DNA of 13,828 nt from JBGPYM01 sp041493205 (lineage in GTDB: Bacteria > Bacteroidota > Ignavibacteria > UBA10030 > UBA6906). A program made the translations under genes and the position numbers. Under the pieces are notes generated by a model, which saw only the letters and a program-made list of their open reading frames with translations, had not been told where the DNA came from and did no database searches. Of the stretch, positions 1 to 6,030 are shown one piece after another (positions within the stretch are counted from its first letter, which is position 1; each line of letters opens with the position of its first letter). The stretch covers positions 1 through 13,828 of the forward strand of contig JBGPYM010000061.1 in assembly GCA_041493205.1 (NCBI GenBank). Reading direction: 5' to 3'.

Positions 1-365
1 AGCTTCATCGCCTCGACGATACAGAGGACGGTTCCCGGCTGAATGACGGTCCCCACCTGGACAAACGGGGCGGCGTCGGGGGCGGGTGCACGGTAGAAAG
101 TGCCGACAATGGGTGACTTGATCTCGTGCAGGTGCTTGGCGGCGGAGGGGGCGGCGGCCGTTGCGTCCGCCGGAAGGCCGGGGGCGGCCGCGACTCCGGC
201 AGGCACGGAGGAGGCCGGAGCGGTCATCGGCATATACGTCGGGAGCGGGGACGGTGCGGCGTTTTTGGCGACGCGGATCTTCTTACCATCTTCCTCAATT
301 TCGATCTCGTCGACGGCGCTTTCCGACAGAAGCTTCACCAGCTTCTTGACGTAGTTCAAGTCCAT
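1..365 (-). CDS. accB: Biotin carboxyl carrier protein of acetyl-CoA carboxylase (3' end cut by window)
   Basis: AccB carries the biotin that shuttles CO2 between biotin carboxylase (AccC) and the carboxyltransferase in the cytosolic complex that makes malonyl-CoA for fatty acid synthesis. The 121 complete codons visible begin [16 protein letters not shown], the usual helical N-terminus. An Ala/Pro-rich linker follows (about residues 34-77), then the biotinyl/lipoyl domain with [20 protein letters not shown] (83-102) and the biotinylation motif VEAMK (117-121). The lysine that receives biotin is codon 121 at bases 5-3, so the window ends exactly at the modification site. I chose the ATG at 365 because GGAG stands 5 nt upstream and the protein then starts like E. 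coli AccB. An in-frame ATG at 389 has no ribosome binding site. The gene lies 44 nt after efp, the common efp-accB-accC order, so accC is expected just beyond the left edge. Confidence 0.95.
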   Translation of the reverse strand, partial: MDLNYVKKLVKLLSESAVDEIEIEEDGKKIRVAKNAAPSPLPTYMPMTAPASSVPAGVAAAPGLPADATAAAPSAAKHLHEIKSPIVGTFYRAPAPDAAPFVQVGTVIQPGTVLCIVEAMK

Positions 366-373
366 GAGATCTC

Positions 374-378
374 CGCGA
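374..378 (-). promoter_or_regulatory. Ribosome binding site that decides the accB start
   Basis: On the minus strand GCGGAGATCTC precedes the ATG at 365, placing a GGAG-type Shine-Dalgarno core at normal spacing. The alternative in-frame ATG at 389 is preceded by CACTCGTCA, with no purine-rich element, so the shorter protein is favoured. Coordinates are good to about 2 nt. Confidence 0.6.
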
Positions 379-409
379 TGTTCAGACATTGACGAGTGGA
401 TGGCGGATG

Positions 410-973
410 CTATGCCTTGACACGTTCGATATACTGCCCCGTCCTGGTGTCGATCTTGACCGTATCCCCCTCGTTGATGAACAACGGCACGTTGACGGTT
501 GCGCCGGTTTCGACCTGGGCCGGTTTTGTCCCCGCGTTGGCGCTGTCGCCGCGTACACCGGGAACGGTTTCGGTCACCTTCAGCTCGACGGTAATCGGGA
601 TCTCGATCCCCGTGATGTCCGTTCCGTTAAAGAGGATGTCCACGGATTCCCCGTCCTTGAGGAATTTGGCGCCATCCCCCACCTGCTCGGCATCGACCGT
701 CATCTGTTCGTAATTTTCCTTGTCCATGAACACCAGACCCGTACCGTCCCGGTACAGGAACTGGAATTCCTTCCGCTCGATGCGGATCGTGTCGATGGAT
801 TCCCCTGCACGGAAGCGGTTTTCGATGACTTTGCCGCTCTTGATGTTCTTCAGCTTGGTCCTGACAAAGGCGCGCCAGTTGCCCGGGTTGACGTGCTGGA
901 ATTCGATGATTGTCCACAAATCGTTGTTATACTTGATGACCAGACCAGGCCGGAAATCGGAGGTGGAGGGCAT
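410..973 (-). CDS. efp: Translation elongation factor P, with Asn at the tip position
   Basis: EF-P binds between the P and E sites of the ribosome and speeds peptide-bond formation at proline stretches. The 187-residue product has the family's full length. An N-terminal KOW-like domain (about 1-63) is followed by the OB domain (about 66-127, with [11 protein letters not shown] and YEQ) and the C-terminal OB domain with the signature [17 protein letters not shown] near 150-166 and the ending [12 protein letters not shown]. The loop that reaches the tRNA CCA end reads [10 protein letters not shown] (27-36). Aligned to E. coli EFVKPGKGQAF, the residue equivalent to lysylated K34 is Asn32. It therefore cannot carry beta-lysine, aminopentanol or rhamnose. 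Chlorobium EF-P, as I recall it, also has PGN here, so this is probably a lineage trait and not a lesion. The start ATG has only a weak AGG upstream. First gene of an operon with accB. Confidence 0.97.
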   Translation of the reverse strand: MPSTSDFRPGLVIKYNNDLWTIIEFQHVNPGNWRAFVRTKLKNIKSGKVIENRFRAGESIDTIRIERKEFQFLYRDGTGLVFMDKENYEQMTVDAEQVGDGAKFLKDGESVDILFNGTDITGIEIPITVELKVTETVPGVRGDSANAGTKPAQVETGATVNVPLFINEGDTVKIDTRTGQYIERVKA

Positions 974-1013
974 AACCTGTTGATATTATTGACGTAACGA
1001 CAAAGGGAAGAAA

Positions 1014-1042
1014 AAAGTACGGAAAATGTGCCTCAAAGTCAA
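1014..1042 (-). promoter_or_regulatory. Sigma-70-type promoter for efp-accB
   Basis: On the minus strand TTGACT (1042-1037) is followed by a 17-nt spacer and TACTTT (1019-1014). This is 5 of 6 to the -35 consensus and 4 of 6 to the -10 consensus at optimal spacing. Transcription would begin near 1007, leaving a leader of about 34 nt before the efp ATG at 973. The sequence match is clear; activity is inferred. Confidence 0.6.
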
Positions 1043-1074
1043 GGTAGCTTCCGTCCGGGCGCCGGGACGTCCGA

Positions 1075-1103
1075 TTGACACGCCGATCCGATTTTCCTAC
1101 ACT
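1075..1103 (+). promoter_or_regulatory. Consensus promoter placing the transcript start on the lipoprotein ATG
   Basis: A perfect TTGACA (1075-1080), a 17-nt spacer and TACACT (1098-1103) make the best promoter match in the window. Initiation 6-7 nt after the -10 box falls at 1110-1111. The ATG of the lipoprotein gene is at 1110, so the mRNA would be leaderless or nearly so. It diverges from the efp promoter: the two -35 boxes are 32 bp apart. Confidence 0.65.
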
Positions 1104-1109
1104 GACCGG

Positions 1110-1463
1110 ATGAACCACCTGGTCATTTTCGCCGCCGTTCTCATCGTTGCAGGATGCACCCGCCCGGGTGGGAGCGGCAGCGTCATGTCGGAAAAGCAAT
1201 TTGCACACGTGTATGCCGCACTGCTCGACGCGGGGCAGAGGAGCAGGGATGAAGCATGGGATCCCGGGCGAACGCGCCTTACTGCCGATTCGGTGCTTCA
1301 CGCGGCAGGCGTGACAAGGGAGGATTACCGGGCAACGGTGGCGTGGCTGAACGAGGACGTGACGCGATGGAAGGCGGTGAGTGAGGAGACTGTCAGAGTA
1401 CTTGAAGAGAAAGCCGCGGGCGGCCGTCCCGCCCAGGGCGGGACGAGCTCCGTCACGCCGTAG
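1110..1463 (+). CDS. Small putative lipoprotein, unknown function (DUF4296-like shape)
   Basis: The predicted 117-residue product begins MNHLVIFAAVLIVAGCTRPG: a short hydrophobic signal peptide and a lipobox VAG-Cys with the lipidated cysteine at residue 16. No Asp follows the Cys, which is compatible with outer-membrane delivery. The mature part is short, charged and probably helical (MSEKQFAHVYAALLDAG, then GVTREDYRATVAWLNEDVTRW). It resembles the small DUF4296-type lipoproteins of the Bacteroidota/Chlorobiota group in size and spacing, but I cannot confirm membership. The frame is open upstream to 1026, but a consensus promoter lies at 1075-1103 and the signal peptide starts at 1110, so I take 1110 as the start. 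There is no Shine-Dalgarno; the message looks leaderless. The last 14 or so residues (GGRPAQGGTSSVTP) are encoded by two palindromes, and the TAG stop lies in the loop and first stem base of the second. Confidence 0.72.
   Translation: MNHLVIFAAVLIVAGCTRPGGSGSVMSEKQFAHVYAALLDAGQRSRDEAWDPGRTRLTADSVLHAAGVTREDYRATVAWLNEDVTRWKAVSEETVRVLEEKAAGGRPAQGGTSSVTP
1425..1445. repeat. Perfect palindrome, 10-bp arms, 1-nt loop
   Basis: CGTCCCGCCC (1425-1434), one A, then its exact reverse complement (1436-1445). It lies inside the 3' end of the lipoprotein reading frame and is the first element of a palindrome cluster running to 1567. It could act as a transcription barrier or mRNA 3' stabiliser. It has no following U-tract, so it is not a canonical intrinsic terminator. 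Confidence 0.85.
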
Positions 1464-1472
1464 GCGTGACGG
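1450..1472. repeat. Perfect hairpin, 10-bp stem, 3-nt loop, across the lipoprotein stop codon
   Basis: CCGTCACGCC (1450-1459), loop GTA, then GGCGTGACGG (1463-1472), an exact inverted repeat. The TAG stop of the lipoprotein gene (1461-1463) occupies the last two loop bases and the first base of the 3' arm. It is followed by six G, not T, so rho-independent termination in the usual form is unlikely. Confidence 0.85.
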
Positions 1473-1499
1473 GGGGCGTCCGTGCCACACCCCGATCGC

Positions 1500-1567
1500 A
1501 GTAGGACGGGCGTCCACGCCTCTCTGCCATTCCCTCAGGTGCCACCGGCAGGGAGGCCGGCCCTACT
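1500..1567. repeat. Imperfect inverted repeat between convergent genes (REP-like)
   Basis: The left arm 1500-1520 begins AGTAGGACGGGCGTCC and the right arm 1547-1567 reads, on the minus strand, AGTAGGGCCGGCCTCC. The arms are 21 nt long and match at 16 of 21 positions. The left arm also partly matches a direct copy upstream: GGGCGTCC-2 nt-GCC at 1474-1486 and again at 1508-1520, 11 of 13 identical. Together with the two palindromes before it, this looks like a degenerate cluster of dispersed intergenic repeat units. The TAG stop of the kinase gene (1565-1563) lies in the right arm. Confidence 0.65.
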
Positions 1568-3365
1568 CCAGCATGGTGTCGGGATGCGCCTTTTTCAGCG
1601 TGAAGGCGAACGTGCTTCCCTTCACCGGATTGGCATCCACCCAGATGACTCCACCGTGTGCCCGCACGATTTCCCTGCAGATCCAGAGACCCAATCCGGA
1701 ACCCTTGATTTCGCGCGCTTCGGGGGTATCAATGCGTGAGAACTTCTGGAAGAGACGGGGCACCTGGTCTTTCGGGATCCCGATCCCTTCGTCGCTCACG
1801 GCGACGACAATGTTCTCCGCCGAATGATGGGCCGCGCGGATGGTAATGCGACCGCCGGCAGGTGAATACTTGACTGCATTCGACAGAAGATTCTGAAGGA
1901 CCTGCCGCAGCTTCGTCTGATCACCCCGCACGAATCCGACCCGCGGGTCGACCTCCAGCGCCATCTCGTGGCGCCTGGTCAGGTTGACGCCGGCCATGGC
2001 GTCCTTGATGACCCGCTCCAGGCTCACCATATTGAAGAAGTAATTGAGCTGTCCCGCCTCCATCTTCGTCATCGAGAGCGTGTCTTCCGCGAGCCGGATC
2101 AGTTTGTTCGCCTGGTCCACGATCAGCTGGAGGTATTCCGCGAGGCGCCTCTGATCAACCGTATCGGGCCTCTTCAGGAGAGCCTTTGCCGCGAGCACAA
2201 TGCTGGCCAGCGGTGACCGGAAGTCGTGGGAGACAATCCCGAGAAAATCCGATTTCATCCTGTCAAGTTCCGTCAGTTTGGCGTTGGTCCGCTTGAGGCG
2301 ATCATAGAGCTGCGCATTCTTGATGGCGCTGCCGAGCTGGTCGCAGAGCGTTTCCAGAACAATCGCGTCGGTTTCGTCGAAGGCCTGGGGGCGGACGTCC
2401 TCGACGTTGAGCACGCCGACGATTTCATGTTCAACCCGGATCGGAATGGCGAGCTCCGAACGGGTTTCCGTGTAGACGTTGGAGACGTAGCGGGGGTCCT
2501 TCGTCACATCATCCACCAGGACCCGCTCGTCGTGCGCGATCGTCCAGCCGATGATCCCCTCCCCGAACTTTTGCCGGTAGCCGATCGGAAGAAAGTCGTG
2601 GTGCGTTCCCGCATGGGCAACCAGGTAGGCCTCCAGCTGCGGGCGGTCCACCAGGAAGACCGTCACGTCGTACAGGTTGAACGCTTTCCGGATCGTATCC
2701 GCGGCCGCCGTCAGGAGCTCATCCAGCTCGAGGGTGGACGTGAGATCCTCCGCGAGTTCATTGACCAGTTCGATCTGGGCGATTCTCTTCTTTGCATCCT
2801 CAAACATGGCGGTATGCTGCAGAGCCACGGCCACCTGGGTCGCGAGAAGCTGCGCTAACACCAGCTCCTGTTCTGCATAGCATGAGGGTTCCTCTGCCGC
2901 GAAGGCAATTGCGCCGATGGTTTCATCCCCTCCGCGCAGGGGTACGACGAGCATCGACCGCATGCCCGCAGCGTGGAGTTCCCCTTCGAGGGTGTCCGGA
3001 TGACCCGGCCCGGCGGTGTCGAGGTCGATGAACAGCGGCGACTGGGTCTGGATGATCGTTCCCGCCACCCCGTCCGCAACCGGGTACCGCCTCCCTTCGA
3101 GGATGATGCTGTCGCCGCGGCTCGAGAGTGATGTCAGGGTGTAATGCGCATGAAAATGGTCAACCTGGCAGGCGAACGCGACATGGTGATGGATGATCCA
3201 CCGGACCTCATTGTGGAGAACGCGCATGATCTCATCGCGGCTCCGGGCGGCATCGATCTGCAGAGCAATCTCATGCAGCGTGCTGACGCGGCCGTTGAAC
3301 GAATCGGTGGCGTCCGGTTTGCCGGAGGGGGTTTCTGCGGAGGGCGTATTTACGTTCGTGTCCAT
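1563..3365 (-). CDS. Cytosolic sensor histidine kinase with two GAF domains
   Basis: A 600-residue kinase that would sense a small ligand or redox state in the cytosol and phosphorylate a response regulator, unidentified here. Order: a low-complexity start (1-25), GAF 1 (about 28-185, with VADGVAGTIIQTQSPLFI at 96-113), GAF 2 (about 200-350, with KFGEGIIGWTIAHDE and TRSELAIPI), a short coiled coil, HisKA with FLGIVSHDFRSP (phospho-acceptor His380), then HATPase with N box QNLLSNAVKYSP (Asn496), G1 DEGIGIP (525-531), F box LFQKFSR and G2 GSGLGL (555-560). All catalytic boxes are intact. The residue after His380 is Asp where Glu is usual. There is no membrane segment or receiver domain. The start lies 7 nt after purM, with a GGAGAGG ribosome site inside the last purM codons, so co-transcription is likely. 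No response regulator gene is in the window. GAF ligands cannot be told from sequence. Confidence 0.92.
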   Translation of the reverse strand: MDTNVNTPSAETPSGKPDATDSFNGRVSTLHEIALQIDAARSRDEIMRVLHNEVRWIIHHHVAFACQVDHFHAHYTLTSLSSRGDSIILEGRRYPVADGVAGTIIQTQSPLFIDLDTAGPGHPDTLEGELHAAGMRSMLVVPLRGGDETIGAIAFAAEEPSCYAEQELVLAQLLATQVAVALQHTAMFEDAKKRIAQIELVNELAEDLTSTLELDELLTAAADTIRKAFNLYDVTVFLVDRPQLEAYLVAHAGTHHDFLPIGYRQKFGEGIIGWTIAHDERVLVDDVTKDPRYVSNVYTETRSELAIPIRVEHEIVGVLNVEDVRPQAFDETDAIVLETLCDQLGSAIKNAQLYDRLKRTNAKLTELDRMKSDFLGIVSHDFRSPLASIVLAAKALLKRPDTVDQRRLAEYLQLIVDQANKLIRLAEDTLSMTKMEAGQLNYFFNMVSLERVIKDAMAGVNLTRRHEMALEVDPRVGFVRGDQTKLRQVLQNLLSNAVKYSPAGGRITIRAAHHSAENIVVAVSDEGIGIPKDQVPRLFQKFSRIDTPEAREIKGSGLGLWICREIVRAHGGVIWVDANPVKGSTFAFTLKKAHPDTMLE

Positions 3366-3372
3366 CGGCCTG

Positions 3373-4368
3373 TCAGGCGACCTCTCCGATGATGCGCGGT
3401 TTTTCTTTCTTCCGTGTAAGGAATGCGAGCACCGCGTCTGCCTGCGCTGGCGGTACGATCACAATCATGCCGACGCCGAGATTGAAGGTTTTCTGCATGT
3501 CGTCCTCGGGGACGCCGCCGGTCTTCTGGATGAGACCGAAAATCGGGGGCCGATCCCAGCTTTGCCAGTCGATCCGGGGCGTGCGACCCTTTGGCAGGAC
3601 GCGGCTGGTGTTGCCGACAATCCCTCCGCCGGTGATATGCGCGAGGCCGCGCACGTCAAACCTCTGCAGGAGCGGCTGGACGGCGGCAAGGTACGAACGG
3701 TGCACGGCGAGGAGCGCCTCGCCGACGGTGCAACCGAGTTCGTCCAGGTGACGTTCAAGCGGAATGATATTCAGAAGTGCTGCGCGCGCGAGGGAATAGC
3801 CGTTGGTGTGCAGCCCGCTCGACGGGAGTCCGATCAGGACGTCCTTGCCCCGTATCCTGCGGCCGTCGATGATCCGTGACCGTTCGACGACGCCCACGAT
3901 CATGCCGGCCAGGTCGTACTCATGCTCATCGTAGAGACCCGGCATCTCCGCGGTCTCGCCGCCGATGAGCGCACACTTATTTTCGCGGCAGGCGCGGGCA
4001 AATCCTTCGACGATCTGTGCGGCGGACTCGACATGGAGCTTGCCGGTGGAGAGGTAATCAAGGAAGTAGAGGGGAGCGGCGCCGCAGGCGAGGATGTCGT
4101 TGACGCAATGGTTGACAAGATCCTGTCCGATCGAATCGTGCCTTCCCATCATCCGTGCGACAATCAGCTTCGTGCCGACGCCGTCAACGCTGGAGACGAG
4201 CACCGGCCACTTCATTCCCTTGAACCGGGCGTCGTAGAACGCGCCGAAGGCACCGATATCGCCCAGAACGCCCGTTTTATAGGTGGAACGCGCGGACTTT
4301 TTAATCCGCTCGACAAACCTGTCTCCTTCAGAGATGCTGACGCCGGCCTGTTCGTATGTAAGTGCCAC
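3373..4368 (-). CDS. purM: Phosphoribosylformylglycinamidine cyclo-ligase (AIR synthetase)
   Basis: PurM closes the imidazole ring in de novo purine synthesis: FGAM + ATP gives AIR + ADP + Pi, as a cytosolic dimer. From the GTG at 4368 the protein is 331 residues, near the family's usual 340-350. Visible signatures are the N-terminal TYEQAGVSISEGDRFVERIK, the ATP-binding SSVDGVGTK (59-67), NDILACGAAPLYFLDY (90-105), IGGETAEMPGLY (135-146), GLPSSGLHTNGYSL (180-193), AHITGGGI (243-250) and a C-terminal FNLGVGM. I chose the GTG because homologues start at this point and the extra 29 residues from an ATG at 4455 would span the purM promoter. The upstream ribosome site is weak (AAGACAG). No other purine gene is nearby. 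The downstream kinase probably shares its mRNA. Confidence 0.94.
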   Translation of the reverse strand: MALTYEQAGVSISEGDRFVERIKKSARSTYKTGVLGDIGAFGAFYDARFKGMKWPVLVSSVDGVGTKLIVARMMGRHDSIGQDLVNHCVNDILACGAAPLYFLDYLSTGKLHVESAAQIVEGFARACRENKCALIGGETAEMPGLYDEHEYDLAGMIVGVVERSRIIDGRRIRGKDVLIGLPSSGLHTNGYSLARAALLNIIPLERHLDELGCTVGEALLAVHRSYLAAVQPLLQRFDVRGLAHITGGGIVGNTSRVLPKGRTPRIDWQSWDRPPIFGLIQKTGGVPEDDMQKTFNLGVGMIVIVPPAQADAVLAFLTRKKEKPRIIGEVA

Positions 4369-4405
4369 GATCTGTCTTCGCTGGGAGAAAATTGACCAAT
4401 GTGTG

Positions 4406-4434
4406 ATAGTATTGACAATTTTACTGAAACGCAA
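4406..4434 (-). promoter_or_regulatory. Promoter for purM and the kinase
   Basis: On the minus strand TTGCGT (4434-4429), a 17-nt spacer and TACTAT (4411-4406). The predicted start near 4399 leaves a leader of about 31 nt before the GTG at 4368, too short for a purine riboswitch. This placement lies inside the ATG-4455 extension, which supports the GTG start. Confidence 0.55.
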
Positions 4435-4481
4435 GAGACCCATGTCCATTCGCATTTTTTTTCAGATTTTCCGCTTCTTTC

Positions 4482-4510
4482 TTGCTAATCGAGGCGCTGC
4501 TCATTATATT
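4482..4510 (+). promoter_or_regulatory. Promoter for the FAH-parA-M23 block
   Basis: TTGCTA (4482-4487), a 17-nt spacer and TATATT (4505-4510). The predicted start near 4517 gives a leader of about 27 nt before the ATG at 4544. The 30 nt upstream (4450-4481) are T-rich in an otherwise GC-rich region and could act as an UP-type element. It diverges from the purM promoter. Confidence 0.6.
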
Positions 4511-4543
4511 CGTCGGGTCGCTCTTAAGAACGTTTTTTCGCGG

Positions 4544-5200
4544 ATGAAGACAATCCGGTTCGTGGACGGGAACGGCGCGCTTCCTGTCGGAAAGATTCTC
4601 TGCCTCGGCCGCAACTACGCCGAACATGCACGAGAGATGAAGGCGGAGATTCCGTCGACGCCGGTAGTGTTCATCAAGCCGTCGACGGCGCTGCTGGAGG
4701 AGGGCGGGACGATTCGCATCCCGCCGGTCTCCCGCGATGTGCATCATGAGGTCGAGATGGTCGTCGTGATCGGCAAGGGCGGACGGGATATCGGGAGGGA
4801 TGCTGCGATGGACCATGTCGGCGGATACGCTGTCGGACTCGACATGACACTGCGCGACGTTCAGGCCGCTGCAAAGAAAAACGGGCTCCCCTGGAGCGTC
4901 GCAAAGGGATTCGACACCTCCGCACCGGTGTCGGCGGCGGTGCGGCGCAGCGCAGTTGCGGACCCGCATGCCCTGGCACTCTCACTCCGCGTCAACGGCG
5001 CCGTCCGCCAGTCGTCCAATACACGTCACATGCTCCTTAAAGTTCCGGACATCATTGCGTATCTTTCAACGATATTCACTCTTGAGGAGGGGGATCTGAT
5101 TTACACCGGTACGCCGGAAGGCGTCGGGCCTGTCACTGCGGGCGACACACTCACGGCGGAACTGGAATCAGTGGGCACACTCACGGTCGGGGTGCAATAG
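4544..5200 (+). CDS. Fumarylacetoacetate hydrolase-family protein (YcgM/FAHD1 type)
   Basis: The 218-residue product matches the short FAH subfamily of E. coli YcgM (about 219 residues) along its whole length. Members cleave acylpyruvates, decarboxylate oxaloacetate or tautomerise enol-oxaloacetate, which would otherwise inhibit succinate dehydrogenase. Visible are ILCLGRNYAEHAREM (18-32), FIKPSTALLEEG (43-54), the divalent-metal ligands in HHEVEM (Glu69, Glu71) and GLDMTLRDVQ (Asp100), the active-site region AKGFDTSAPV (120-129) and YTGTPEGVGP (187-196). Start: the frame is open back to 4283, but family alignment and the promoter at 4482-4510 favour the ATG at 4544; the ribosome site is weak. 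It is followed after 5 nt by a parA-like gene. The exact substrate is not decidable from sequence. Enol-oxaloacetate repair is a reasonable guess, given wide conservation of that activity in this family. Confidence 0.9.
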   Translation: MKTIRFVDGNGALPVGKILCLGRNYAEHAREMKAEIPSTPVVFIKPSTALLEEGGTIRIPPVSRDVHHEVEMVVVIGKGGRDIGRDAAMDHVGGYAVGLDMTLRDVQAAAKKNGLPWSVAKGFDTSAPVSAAVRRSAVADPHALALSLRVNGAVRQSSNTRHMLLKVPDIIAYLSTIFTLEEGDLIYTGTPEGVGPVTAGDTLTAELESVGTLTVGVQ

Positions 5201-5205
5201 ATCCT

Positions 5206-6024
5206 ATGGCACACATCATCGCGGTGGCGCTCCCCAAAGGGGGAGTCGGGAAGACAACGACAGCGGTCAATCTCGCGGCAAGTCTCGCGGTCGCCGAGCA
5301 ACGGACGCTCCTGATCGACATGGACACGTTCGGCGCATCGGGGCTGTCGCTCGGATTCACCGAAGGGACCATCCGCGCCGGCCTGTTTGAGGTCTTCAAT
5401 TTCGTGACGGGGATCCAGAATGCGATCCACAAAACCGAGCTGAAGCATCTTGATTTCATCCCGTCAAACGTGCAGTCGCTCCAGATGGAAGACCGGATGA
5501 TGCGCGTGGCGGACAACCGCGCCATCCTCCGCAATGCTCTGCGCGGCATCGCCCAGCAGTACGACTACGTTATCCTGGACTGCCCCCCCTTCCTGCGCGG
5601 TCTGTCGGCGAATGCCCTGACCGCTGCAGACTCGGTCCTCATCCCCGTTAAGTCCGGACATTTCGCGCTCGACGCGGTGGACCGTCTGTTCAAGTACCTT
5701 GACTGGGTCCGGGAAGTCGCGCACAAGGCCATCGAGGTCGAGGGGATCCTGATCACGATGCACGAACCGCATACGCGCGTCACCGACATTACGATCCGCG
5801 AGCTGACCGGGAAATACCGGAAACACATGTTGCAGACGTCCATCCCGCGGAACACCGTGTTGAGCGAAGCGAGCTTCTACGGGAAACCGGCAATCCTCTA
5901 CAACATCAATTCCCGCGGCTCGACCGCCTATCTGAGCCTTGCCCGGGAAATCATGGCCAAACACGCCGTCCGCGCCGCGACACCACTTCAGCCCACCGTC
6001 ATGCAGTTGACGCAACAGGCCTGA
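5206..6024 (+). CDS. ParA/Soj-family ATPase without a ParB partner
   Basis: A 272-residue deviant-Walker P-loop ATPase. ParA proteins form ATP-bound dimers on DNA and move or position DNA or protein cargo. Seen here: the deviant Walker A motif LPKGGVGKTTT (9-19) with signature Lys11 and P-loop Lys16; A' motif LLIDMDTFGAS (35-45) with Asp38 and Asp40; Walker B VILDCPP (122-128) with Asp125; and a C-terminal half with RVTDITIREL and TSIPRNTVLSEASFYGKP, as in Soj. The residue before KGGVGKT is Pro where Gln is typical, and DxD is followed by Thr-Phe where the usual proteins have Pro-Gln. No parB gene or parS-like palindrome is visible nearby, so this is an orphan ParA and may position something other than the chromosome. 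It sits 5 nt after the FAH gene and 6 nt before the M23 gene, strongly suggesting one mRNA. Confidence 0.9.
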   Translation: MAHIIAVALPKGGVGKTTTAVNLAASLAVAEQRTLLIDMDTFGASGLSLGFTEGTIRAGLFEVFNFVTGIQNAIHKTELKHLDFIPSNVQSLQMEDRMMRVADNRAILRNALRGIAQQYDYVILDCPPFLRGLSANALTAADSVLIPVKSGHFALDAVDRLFKYLDWVREVAHKAIEVEGILITMHEPHTRVTDITIRELTGKYRKHMLQTSIPRNTVLSEASFYGKPAILYNINSRGSTAYLSLAREIMAKHAVRAATPLQPTVMQLTQQA

Positions 6025-6030
6025 CGGGGC

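Noticed and set aside
389..997. Open frame of 202 codons on the plus strand opposite efp
   Set aside because: Efp on the minus strand is full length and highly conserved; this frame is its antisense shadow.
1026..1109. Upstream extension of the lipoprotein frame (MCLKVKVASVRAPGRP...)
   Set aside because: It would place a consensus promoter inside the gene and bury the signal peptide 28 residues in; the ATG at 1110 is the better start.
1425..1472. The two hairpins as classical rho-independent terminators
   Set aside because: The stems are strong but neither is followed by a U-tract in either direction; a repeat or transcription-barrier role is all that can be supported.
927..1517. Antisense open frame (196 codons) across the efp upstream region and the lipoprotein
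   Set aside because: It crosses two divergent promoters and a palindrome cluster, and its residue composition is shadow-like.
4369..4455. 29-residue N-terminal extension of PurM from an ATG at 4455
   Set aside because: PurM homologues begin at about TYEQAGV, and the extension covers the purM promoter hexamers. The GTG at 4368 fits both.
4450..4460. Run of eight T as a possible intrinsic terminator
   Set aside because: No stable hairpin precedes it on either strand; it is more likely part of the T-rich stretch upstream of the FAH promoter.
4283..4543. 87-residue N-terminal extension of the FAH-family protein
   Set aside because: It overlaps the purM coding region antisense and the FAH promoter, and it has no similarity to the family. 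The ATG at 4544 gives the normal length.
4369..4543. Purine or other riboswitch in the purM/FAH divergent region
   Set aside because: Predicted leaders are only about 27-31 nt on each side, too short for a known aptamer.
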